From assembly GCA_018105865.1 (NCBI GenBank), contig CM030865.1:7807198-7871197 (forward strand): DNA of 64,000 nt, written 5' to 3'. The notes beneath the pieces are model-generated. The model saw only the letters and a list, made by a program, of their open reading frames with translations. It was not told the DNA's origin and made no database searches. A program made the position numbers and the translations under genes. The DNA comes from Metaphire vulgaris (taxonomy: Eukaryota > Annelida > Clitellata > Crassiclitellata > Megascolecidae). Shown here piece by piece: positions 55,597 to 64,000 of the stretch; positions within the stretch are counted from its first letter, which is position 1, and each line of letters opens with the position of its first letter.

Positions 55597-55665
55597 CTGC
55601 TGATACCCTGGTCCATGCTTTTATCTGTTCAAAACTTAACTATGGGGGCTCACTCTAGTCTCACA
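55597..55665 (+). mobile_element. CR1/L2-like LINE, last readable part
   Basis: Reads DTLVHAFICSKLNYGGSL, the degraded VHA-V-SRLDYCNSL block of CR1/L2 ORF2. The downstream C-terminus is missing. Confidence 0.7.
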
Positions 55666-55949
55666 GCCATATATAAGCACATTTTGGTGTGCAAAACGTT
55701 GAAATATGCTAGATATGAAGATCAAGAATCTTCATATGGTTTCCAATACCAATCACAAATTGTCAACAAACCCACAATGCATTTTGGCAAATGGGCTGCA
55801 GGCTGAGGACAGCATTGGGCATCATGATTTACCTGGGCCACAGGTGATTGTTGACTAGACCAGAATGCTTCTAGTGACATGATTGCTGCCTAGAGCTGGG
55901 TCTAGACCATTGACCGTGAATCTGGGTCAAAGCAGGACTTTCAAAAAAA
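55666..55949. other. Unassigned
   Basis: No domain recognised. Confidence 0.4.
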
Positions 55950-56062
55950 ATCACGTCACACCGCTGTTACGAGACCACCTTCACTGGCTCCTGAACGGAT
56001 AGCATTCAAACGATGTTGGCTGACCCTTCAGAGCTTTACACGACCCGTGCTGCCCGGAAATA
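55950..56062 (+). mobile_element. L2-like family A fragment
   Basis: The plus strand reads HVTPLLRDHLHWL-like and IAFKRCWLTLQS blocks in shifting frames, matching the family A region LHWLxIPERIxFK. Confidence 0.6.
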
Positions 56063-57470
56063 TGGCGAGCATGCAGCATAGTATGGGAGAAAGAGAGATG
56101 GCTGGAAGACTGGACAAAGTCAATAATGATCATGATACCAAAAAAGGGCAATACAAAAGAATGCTCAAACTACCGATCAATTTCCCTCTTGTCCCACCCT
56201 AGCAAAGTCCTCCTATCCATTATCCTTCAAAGACTGAAGGGCAAGCTGGAAACGGGACTATCCGAAGAGCAGGGAGGGTTCAGAGACAATACAACAAGTG
56301 TTGGCATTACGACTGTTAACGGAACAAGCACAGGAATTTGGAAAATGCATATACAACTGTTTCATAGACTACAAAAAAGCCTTTGACTCAGTGTGGCATG
56401 ACGGGCTGTGGGTAATTCTTGAAAGCGCAGGAGTCAAAGGCAAACTACTAAGAGTCCTGCGCAATCTATACGAGACAGCAATGGTCACGGTGCGCTATAA
56501 GGGAAAGATTGGAGACTGGTTTAAAACAACAATAGGCTCAAGGCAGGGAGACCCCCTATCACCTCTGCTGTTCCTAACATTGTTAGAGCGAGCAATGGAA
56601 AAGATGGAAGAAACAGAAGATGGAGGAGTCACCGTTAATGGTATAAAAATCAAAGATCTGCGATATGCCGATGATGTGGACCTCCTGGCATTTCAACCAG
56701 AAGAGCTACAAAACATGTTGGACACACTTGACGAATCTGGAAGCAAACTGGGCCTGGCAATCAACGTCAACAAGACCAAAATAATGGCAGTAGGGAAAGG
56801 GGCAAGAACCATGACGATTAAAGTAGGGGTCAGGAAATAGAGTGGTAGGGGAATTTGTTTACCTTGGCAGCCTGCTCTGTGCAGATGGAGACTGTAGCCG
56901 GAAATACGACGAAGAATAGGACTGGCAAACGGGCCTTAGGCTGCCTTAGCAAATTCTGGCGGAACGGAGGACTCTCTACCAAAATCAAACTGCAACTACT
57001 CAACACGCGTCGTGTTCTCAGTTCTGTTATAAGGAGCAGAAACCTGGACCTTAAAATCCGAAGACCGTAGACGCCTGGCAGCATTTGAAATGCGATGCTA
57101 CAGACGCATTCTTAACATATGGTGGGAGCAGAGGATTACCAACGAAGAAGTAAGACAACGAATAGGAGCAGCGCAAGATATCATCACCACAATCAAAAGA
57201 AGAAAGCTGCAGATGTTTGGGCATATTGCAAGAATGGAGGATAAAAGAATAATAAAGGTCTGCATGGAAGGCGCAATGGAGGGACACCGAGCACAAGGAC
57301 GACCCAGAAGAAGATGGAGAGATGACATCACCGAATGGACGCGGATGTGCATTGGAGACGCGGTACACGTGGCTCAAGACCGTATTCTATGGCGTCAAAT
57401 CACGAACAACGCTACTGGTCTCAACGGTTCCTAACGGGACTACGAGAGGAAGAAGAAGAAGAATTGACTA
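56063..57470 (+). mobile_element. RTE-like LINE with most of the RT and C-terminus
   Basis: The plus strand reads MIMIPKKGNTKECSNYRSIS (56129), RLKGKLETGLSEEQGGF, NCFIDYKKAFDSVWHDGLW (56360), TTIGSRQGDPLSPLLFLTLL (56530), IKDLRYADDVDLLAFQPEEL (56655, YADD intact) and GLAINVNKTKIMAVGKGA (56750). After a shift follow EFVYLGSLLCADGDC, AFEMRCYRRILNIWWEQRIT with NEEVRQRIG (57090), KRRKLQMFGHIARMEDKRI and HRAQGRPRRRWRDDITEWTR (57360). It ends near an AGGAAGAAGAAGAAGAA tail at 57450. It breaks in frame three to four times. The ORF 56298-56840 is the longest intact RT piece. Confidence 0.88.
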
Positions 57471-57849
57471 TTAACAGTAATTAACTAGGCATGTTAACAA
57501 TTTAATGAGATCTTTGTAATTACAAACATTTTCTAACTAGTTTTCCATAATCTGGAGTTAAAGTACTGGTTGAAATCCGTAGTATAGAACGCAAATTTGT
57601 ATCAGTGAGCTGAGACCTATACTTTGATGTATTGATGTTCATGCAGAAAAAAGTCCTTTATAATAGTTAGTAATATCTGATGCTGTCCTTACAATTTAAA
57701 ATTTAAAATAGTGTCAGTAAGGCATTTCCAAGTAATTTAACAATTCTTTCTTGGAATTCATCATCATAAAGATTTTGACTTCTTCAATTAGATCTCAGAA
57801 TCTTGCCAGCACCTTTCCTTTGCTCATCTAACAGACGACAGTGTGAAGA
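57471..57849. other. AT-rich, nothing recognised
   Basis: No supported feature. Confidence 0.4.
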
Positions 57850-57965
57850 ATGCTATCTGTAACACACTATATTATCATTCAACAAGATTTACTGATTCAT
57901 TGTTAAATGTACCTAGAACAAACACTGAAATTGGTAAGAGAGCTTTTTCTATTTCTAGACCTTAA
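57850..57965 (+). mobile_element. L2-like family F fragment
   Basis: Matches the reverse complement of about 39075-39160: FTDSLLNVPRTNTEIGKRAF in the plus strand. Both ends are truncated. Confidence 0.7.
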
Positions 57966-58029
57966 CTGGAAGCGTACCTTTAATTACTGTATGAAATAGG
58001 CAGCACATACTAGCGCTACGATTGATAGC

Positions 58030-59047
58030 AGAAAAAGCAAGACGGAAAAATGTGAAAGTATGCAACTGCTTTAAAAAAGATCTGGACTGACACATGCGAA
58101 GAGGTTCTGGGTAAAAGTGGAAATGGAACACAGAAAGAGTGGCTATCATCAACAACTAGAGAAAAGATCACAGCAAGAAAGAAAGTAAAAGAAAAACTTA
58201 ATAACAACGGCAATAACACGAGTGATGAAAAGACAAAGAAATAAAAGAAGAATACAAAGCTGCAAACAAGGAAGTCAAAAGATGCGTGAGAAGAGATAAG
58301 AGAAATTACATAAACGAAATCGCGGATCAAGCGGAAGAGGCAGTGAAAAGAAATAACTGGAAAGAAGTATATAACACCACAAGAAAGGTAACAGACAGAA
58401 AGGTCAGGAAAACCACCCATATCAAAGACAAGGAAGGAAGAACACTCACGACAACTGAAGAGCAGTTAGATAGGTGGGCGGAGTATTTCAATGAGTTATT
58501 CAATAGGAAAAGTCCAGAGACAAAAGCAAACATCGAGAAAGCAGCCGAAGACCTTCCCGTATGCACCGATAGACCATCAAAAGCAGAGATAAAAAAGCAA
58601 TTAAAGCGTTGAAAAACAGTAAAACAATGGGCCCAGACAACATCCCAGCAGCAGCAATGAAGAAGCTGACATCGACACTTCAAAGGATATGCTTTACAAT
58701 TTATTGGGCAAGATTTGGCAGCAAGAGAAGATTCCAGAGGAGTGGAAAGAAGGATATGTGATAGCATTGGCAAAAAAGGGGATCTGACGGACTATAAAAA
58801 TTACAGCTTGAGAATTTGCAGAGATTGGAAACTGGTTCAAGACAAGCAGAGGATCAAGGCAAGGATACAATGTATCACCCATGATATTCATCTCTGACTT
58901 GGAAAGAGCAATAGACAAGATAATGGAACATGTAAAGGGAATAGCAGTGCAGGGACTACACATAAACAACCTGAGATTTGCTGATGATATCATTGAAGGA
59001 AATGAAGATGACCTGGAGGACACTGTACAGATGCTGAGTAAAAAAGT
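58030..59047 (+). mobile_element. RTE-like LINE with internally deleted RT
   Basis: The plus strand carries WTDTCEEVLGKSGNGTQKEW (58090), an EYKAANKEVKRCVRRDKRNY block (58260), ITARKKVKEKL, and VRKTTHIKDKEGRTLTTTEE with QLDRWAEYFNELFNRKSPE (58400). It continues with KALKNSKTMGPDNIPAAAMK-like, KIPEEWKEGYVIALAKKGDL (58740) and DYKNY, then jumps to GNWFKTSRGSRQGYNVSPMI (58830). The segment between (the EEQAGFRPGRST and FIDYKKAFD motifs) is missing. It then reads INNLRFADDI and breaks off at 59047. Confidence 0.8.
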
Positions 59048-59220
59048 AAGGTTGTTAAGACCGCTGGTTTTGAAAGACCGGTTAACCGTTCAAAAAAAGA
59101 CCGGTTAACCGCTCGTTAGCGGCATTCTGGTGTTGTGCCAACATCAAAGCGCTTTGATGCCGTCGCCGCCTATGCCGGCGTCCTGCGCGGCTACATCAAA
59201 GCACTTTGATGTTACTGACG
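59048..59220 (+). mobile_element. Left half of the TAAGGTTGTTAA hAT MITE
   Basis: Starts TAAGGTTGTTAAGACCGCTG and contains GACCGGTTAACCG twice and the palindrome CATCAAAGCGCTTTGATG, as in 62327-62577. The right end is not found. Confidence 0.75.
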
Positions 59221-59590
59221 CTCAAGGAATCGAGAGAGCATCATTTATAGGCCTATCTGTAACTCGAGTGTCTTTCAGGTTTGTCCACATTGGGCCTTGT
59301 ACGTACGCAAAAATGCATATTTTCAGCCCATCCCCTGTTGTACACCGTTCATTTATGGACCCCCCTATGTGTACGTACAAATTAGCTACCTCTGATGAAA
59401 AATTAGAGATACAAAATACAAATTACAAAACAAAACTGCATAGTTTAGTTTTTATTCATAGTCACAAAGCATTTGTTTTACTGTTAAATTATAGTTTTGT
59501 TACTTTGTAATAGGCCTATCATGTTTTATAAAATTTATGTAATAAAGAAATACAATAAAACATTCAAATGTTGTTGTCTTGACTCTTGAA
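59221..59590. other. Unassigned
   Basis: A 126-codon frame (59130-59510) overlaps the MITE and shows no domain. Confidence 0.35.
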
Positions 59591-59686
59591 CACTGCCAAT
59601 TATTTAATAACCGTGGGAACAATGAATTAGGTCAATGACACTGCCAATTATTTAATAACCGTGGGAACAATGAATTAGGTCAATGA
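59591..59686 (+). repeat. 48-bp tandem duplication
   Basis: The unit containing CACTGCCAATTATTTAATAA and GAATTAGGTCAATGA occurs twice in a row with a 48-bp period. Confidence 0.9.
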
Positions 59687-59754
59687 CTCTACTGTAGCAA
59701 GTCTACACATGAACTGCTCCATACTGCAGTGGTCTTTCGCACAGGACTCGGGAG

Positions 59755-61095
59755 AGAGAATGGGCATTGGGCACCTCATATTTGCTCTGTGACTTGTGAA
59801 GTCAATCAAATATCCCTAAATCAAATACGAATCTACCTTCAGCAATGAGACCCATGCCACATGACGACAGTCAGAAGGGGATCTTGGATGAACCAGTTGA
59901 AGACACTTCAGTGCTGGCAATTAATTGGCAGTGACAGTGATACTGATTTTGAACCATCTTCATCAGGTTCTCAATAACTCATAACACAATCTGAATTAAA
60001 TGACCTGGTCAGAAATTTATGCTTGTCAAAAACAAAAGTGAAATTGTTGGGTTCAAGAATGCAAGAATGTTGTTTGCTGTCACCAGGTACAAAAATTGTT
60101 CTGTTTCAAAGGTGCCAAAGTGATATAACCAAATTCTTTGAACAAATTGACAGTGTTACTTTCTGTGTCAACATAGAATGATTGTTCTTTGTCTGAGCTG
60201 TGACACACTTGCACGAGTGGCGTCTCTTTATTGATCCGTCAACTTTAAGTCTCAAAGTTGCTTTTATACATAATGGCAAAGTTCACCCTTCAGTACTTGT
60301 TGCCTATGCAGCACACATGAAAGAAACATACAACAGCATGGAAATGCTGCTGAAGCACATCCATTACAGCAAGTACAACTGGAATATCTGTGGAGATCTG
60401 AAAGTTATTGATGTGTTACTGAAACTACAACTATACAAAGTACTGTTGCTTCAACTGGGAATGGGACAGCTACCGGTATGCCAAAGAGTCATTACTCAAT
60501 ACAGAGTTGGCCACTCTGAAAAAATTAGTTCCAGGACAGAAAAATATGGTACAAGAACAAAGATTTATTTGTTTCCTCGTCACATAAAACTAGAAATTGT
60601 GTCTTTGTAAAAACCTTGAACATGGAGGGCCAAGCTTTCTTTCTGTCACTTAAGACATCTGTTCACAAGAATAATTAATTGATGCCAAAATCAAAGAGGG
60701 CATTTTTGTTGGTCTTCAGATCAGACAACTTATGTTTGACAAGCGATTCAAAGAGCTGTTAGTTGGTCCAGAAAAAGATGCCTGGAAGGTCTTCCAAGAT
60801 GTTGTTGACAATTTTCTTAGCAACTACAGACCTCCAAACTATATTCACATGGTAAATAATAATCAAAGCATACAGAAGAATGAAGTGCAACATGCCACTA
60901 AAGATTCATTTCCTGCACTCACATTTGGACTTCTTGCCATCAAATCTCGGTGCTGTTAGTGACAAACATTGTGAAAGATGTCACCAGGAAATTTCCACAA
61001 TGGAACAATGCTATCAGGGCAACTTGAATTCAGCCATGATGGCTGATTATTGTTGGACACTGCAATGTGATGCACCAGACATTGAATACAAATGA
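59755..61095 (+). pseudogene. Decayed second copy of the CACTG-element gene
   Basis: The plus strand shows the same family as 36610-34850 in fragments: WAPHICSVTC (59770), NLPSAMRPMPH (59835), QSELNDLVRNLCLSKTKVKL (59990), HEWRLFIDPSTLSL (60210), HYSKYNWNICGDLKVIDVLL (60365), VVDNFLSNYRPPNYIHMV (60800), PLKIHFLHSHLDFLPSNLGA (60895) and CERCHQEISTMEQCYQGN (60970). Parts between are deleted (the rest of the Cys-rich domain after SVTC), and many stops are present. No CACTG ends are seen, so the flanks are lost or too diverged. Confidence 0.75.
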
Positions 61096-61172
61096 AATTC
61101 AGGAGTTAAACACTTTAATCAAGTGATTTATGTCAAGCACAATAGCTAGTATTTTCTCGAGAAACAGTTAAT

Positions 61173-61174
61173 GC

Positions 61175-61225
<51 letters not shown>
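61173..61225. repeat. (ATT)n tail of the next LINE
   Basis: A pure ATT run directly next to the 3' end of the minus-strand family A copy, as for the other family A copies. Confidence 0.9.
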
Positions 61226-61935
61226 ACAAGACAATTTCTTAAGCGCTGTAAGCGTAGATAACAGAGGCCAAAGTCAAAAGCGTCTTACAAGAACGAGGCA
61301 TTAAACAAGTACATTTTCAGCTGTTTCCGGAACCGATCTGGCAATGTCTCGACCGTCAACGACTTGGGGAGTGAGTTCCACGAGGTGGAGCCCCCACATC
61401 GGAAGGGCCTGTCCCCAAACCCCACTGTCTTCAGCAGCGGAGGAACGATCGTATGATTGCTAAGCCTCGATCGTAGTTGAAAGCGGCGTTCGACCGTCGA
61501 GGATCTTTCAAACAGTTCGGACAGGTAGGTCGGACAGAATGGATCATTAAGTGCCTGGTGCATACGCCAAAGACACTTGAACATCACGCGCTCGGGGATC
61601 CGCAACCAGTGTAGACGATCCTTCAGGAGTGGTGTGACATGGGCACTCCAACTGGTTCCATGGATGAGATGAGCCGAAATATTCAGAACCACCAAGTCAA
61701 TTTAGTTGCCTATCCGGTAGTCCATATAGCAAACTATTACAACAGTCGACACGGGCAACTACCAGTGCCCGGACCAAGTCGATAACTGGCGAGGTTGGTA
61801 GGTACTAGGTAGCGTAGCACTTCTCTAATCCGGTGAAAGTATTCTGACCGGATAGTATTGTTCAATTGTGCGTCGAACGAAAGCAACTCACCGAGGAGTA
61901 CACTGAGTAGATGGAGATGGCTAGTGGGTGGCTAT
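61226..61935 (-). mobile_element. L2-like LINE, family A, C-terminal copy
   Basis: The minus strand (from 61695) reads SAHVTPLLKDRLHWLRIPER, WRMHQALNDPFCPTYLSEL, VPPLLKTVGFGDRPFR, STSWNSLPKSL and QLKMYLFNASFL. Upstream, a degraded LLGVLLGELLSFDAQL-like stretch reaches 61935. It is 5'-truncated downstream of the RT catalytic box. Confidence 0.82.
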
Positions 61936-62318
61936 TATATGTCATTTCTGATAAACGGTTAACTGTCTATTTCTCATAGATCCTACGTGATGCAGTAAAA
62001 CCAAAACTATATTTTTGCACACACACCTGGCACCTATCACAATTGCCAACAAATTTCCGGGAATAAAAACCTTGACAAAAAATTGTTAAGCAGTGTTATC
62101 TCTGCATTAATGCTGTAGTCTCTCTGAGCTGTGTAAGAGAAACCTGCACAGAGAAATTGCATATATAGGCAGCACTGATCCGGCCAGAATGTGGCAGAAG
62201 CCAAATTTGCAAAAATTGTCAATTTCCTGACTTGCCATCTGGAGCCAAAATCTGGTAGAGCCCCAGTTTGTACATAATCAAAAAGGCCATTTGTATGGTT
62301 AAGTCATAATATCTAACA
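61936..62318. other. AT-rich, nothing recognised
   Basis: No supported feature. Confidence 0.4.
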
Positions 62319-62326
62319 CAAATAAA

Positions 62327-62577
62327 TAAGGTTGTTAAAACTGCTGGTTTTAAAGAACCGGTTAACCGTTCAAATAAAGACCGGTTAACCGGTCGTTAGC
62401 GGCAGCCTTGTGTCATGCCTACATCAAAGCGCTTTGATGTTGCTGGTGCTGAGACCGGGGTCCTGTGTGACCTACATAAAAGGGTTTTGATGTTTTCAAA
62501 TTGAAATTATGGTTAACCGGTCAAGGTTAAAAGGACCGGTCCTTGCTCTTAAGACCGGTGAACCGTTAACAACCTTA
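62327..62577. mobile_element. 251-bp hAT-type MITE, TAAGGTTGTTAA ends
   Basis: 12-bp identical inverted ends TAAGGTTGTTAA, repeated ACCGGTTAACCG motifs in the arms, and a CATCAAAGCGCTTTGATG palindrome. The 8-bp repeat CAAATAAA lies on both sides (62319-62326 and 62578-62585). Confidence 0.92.
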
Positions 62578-62848
62578 CAAATAAACAGTGATGGGTAAAA
62601 TACTTTCTGAATGTATCTCAGATACAGATACAGATACTGCAGTTAAAATGTATTTAAGATACCCTAGACAAAATGTATTTAGATACAGATGCTTTTAAAA
62701 TGTATCTAGATACAAGATATATCATAAGATACATTTTCATTAGTCGAAGGTGAGCGTCTGCACAAACAGAATAAAGTGAACAAAATTGTGAAATTTCTTA
62801 ACACTTAAACAGCTGCCATATGGCAAACAAGGCCAATCCTGTCTTTAA

Positions 62849-63681
62849 CCTCTTTAATGGCAACCCCAAAGATATTCGTCATCCAATGGCGGCATTCGCA
62901 GCGGCATTCCCGAATATATTCGTCCGCTACTTTCCAGGCCGCTAGTTAGCCGGCAAAACATATATTTACTATATCTCAGGCAATATGAAAGCTAAAACGA
63001 CGAGGTATACATCATTGTTTAGCTTTTTTATTGCTCTCCCTAACTATCCATGCCAAAAATAATTTGGGGTATGGTCCACCCTATGATCTAGAATAGCACA
63101 AAACACAAAATTTTTTTTCAAAGCTCACCAGCTAAAATTTTTGAGTGGTAACCCTACTTGGGTGAGCAGCATAGTTGTAGGAGAATGTCAGTGGGACAAA
63201 ATAAATCAAAAATTTTGAAAATCGGACAACATTTGGTAGAAATATATTACTTCTAACTCGAACACCCCGCTGTCGGAACATAGGGTGTTCGGGTTAGAAG
63301 CAATATATTTCTACCAAATGTTGTCCGATTTTCAAACTTTTTTATTTATTTTGTCCCACTGACATTCTCCTACAACTATGCTGCTCACCCAAGTAGGGTT
63401 ACCACTCAAAAATTTTAGCTGGTGAGCTTTGAAAAAAAATTTGTGAAGGGGTGCTATTCTAGACCGTAGGGTGGACCATACCCCCAGATTATTTTTTTGG
63501 CACGGATGGTTAGATAAGGCAATAAAAATGCTAAACAGTTGTGTATACCTAATCTTCTTATCTCTCATATTGCCTGAGATCTAGTAAATTTAAATATTTA
63601 GTTGTGTAGAACGCTTTTTTCAAGCAAAATAAATGGCCGGCACGGTGACAGCTTCTAAAATTTTAATGGACAGTAAAGGGG
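62849..63681. mobile_element. piggyBac-like non-autonomous element, TTAA TSD
   Basis: TTAA at 62845-62848 and 63682-63685 encloses ends CCTCTTTAATGGC and, inverted, CCCCTTTACTGTC. No ORF. The core is a large palindrome. Confidence 0.75.
62960..63610. repeat. Large palindrome, arms about 290 bp
   Basis: The arms on both sides of about 63261 are near-perfect inverses close to the centre (ACCAAATGTTGTCC, GGGTGTTCG) and diverge slightly outward to CATATTGCCTGAGAT at both ends; the loop is about 14 bp. One arm matches the repeats at 37525-38360 and 38395-38707. Confidence 0.9.
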
Positions 63682-64000
63682 TTAACAATCAATATGTTCA
63701 ACAACCATTTTAATGTTAACACAGTCTAATGAATGAGGAAGGCATTTGCTCTTAGTAACAGCAGCTTTGTTTTGTAGATTTGCAGAATTGCAGAATCTTG
63801 TATCCTGAGGCAGTGAAGATACTAGATACAGAACAATTGTATATAAGATACAGATACAAGATACTGATACATTAAAGTATCTTGATACATTGTCAAAGAT
63901 ACAGTTTTAGTATCTTAGATATGTATCTAGAATTCTAGATACATGTATCTAAGATACTACCCATCACTGCAAATAAAGTATAACCATAGAACAGTACCAG

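Larger units (their letters stand above)
62586..63969. mobile_element. 1384-bp hAT-type element, CAGTGATGGGTA ends
   Basis: 12-bp identical inverted ends CAGTGATGGGTA, followed by arrays of GTATCTAGATAC-type motifs. It is flanked by CAAATAAA at 62578-62585 and 63970-63977. It contains the TTAA-flanked element at 62849-63681 and no transposase. Confidence 0.92.

Noticed and set aside
62849..63681. Assembly artefact as the sole explanation of the palindrome
   Set aside because: The arms are not identical, and TTAA flanks with matching ends support a real element, though reads should confirm it.

Overview
This window is a eukaryotic, almost certainly metazoan, repeat-dense region. I find no convincing host gene, rRNA, tRNA, operon or CRISPR. 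Nearly everything recognisable is a transposable element: non-LTR retrotransposons (L2/CR1-like and RTE-like, all 5'-truncated), many hAT-type DNA transposons and MITEs (most with exact 8-bp target-site duplications, TSDs), piggyBac-like TTAA elements, a small Helitron, a CACTG-ended transposon with a 3-bp TSD, and simple repeats. The 3' tails of the L2-like copies are microsatellites ((ATT)n, (TTGA)n, (ACTT)n). The palindrome TAGGCCTA and relatives recur. A marine invertebrate such as an echinoderm would fit, but that is only an impression. Some listed ORFs open on TTG or GTG, so their 'M' is not a real start.

Layout. 1-9.4 kb: L2-like copies nested in one another, a GC-rich inverted-repeat pair (4.69/6.80 kb), and a well preserved L2 reverse transcriptase (7.27-9.40 kb). 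9.5-9.9 kb: a hAT MITE. 10.1-20.4 kb: one hAT element blown up to 10.3 kb by nested insertions. These include a second L2 copy nearly identical to the first, an RTE-like LINE with a 13-bp TSD, a GC-rich foldback element, and a 2.4-kb transposon with 143-bp terminal inverted repeats (TIRs) and a long transposase-like ORF (18.24-19.81 kb). 20.4-33 kb: AT-rich sequence, a GGGGTCGTCC MITE, two inverted copies of one LINE family (24.4-26.4 and 29.5-31.5 kb), and a piggyBac remnant. 33-41.5 kb: an RTE-like LINE split by a 2.38-kb CACTG element, a Helitron inside another repeat, and LINE-in-LINE nesting. 42-46.5 kb: an L2 copy split by another L2, and an RTE copy split by an element with a 10-bp TSD.

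48-55.7 kb is the clearest structure. A CR1/L2-like LINE is interrupted by a 6.3-kb hAT, which contains two further hATs; one of these contains yet another hAT. Every step is delimited by a TSD, and the LINE reading frame closes exactly when the outer element is removed. 56-62 kb: RTE-like LINEs and a second, decayed copy of the CACTG-element gene family. 62.3-64 kb: two different hAT-like elements side by side, sharing one 8-bp target in three copies; the second holds a piggyBac-like element with a large palindrome.

The genes do not act together in a pathway. They are proteins of selfish elements at different stages of decay. The two most interesting coding units are the hAT-like transposase ORF at 18.24-19.81 kb and the CACTG-element gene at 36.61-34.85 kb (minus).
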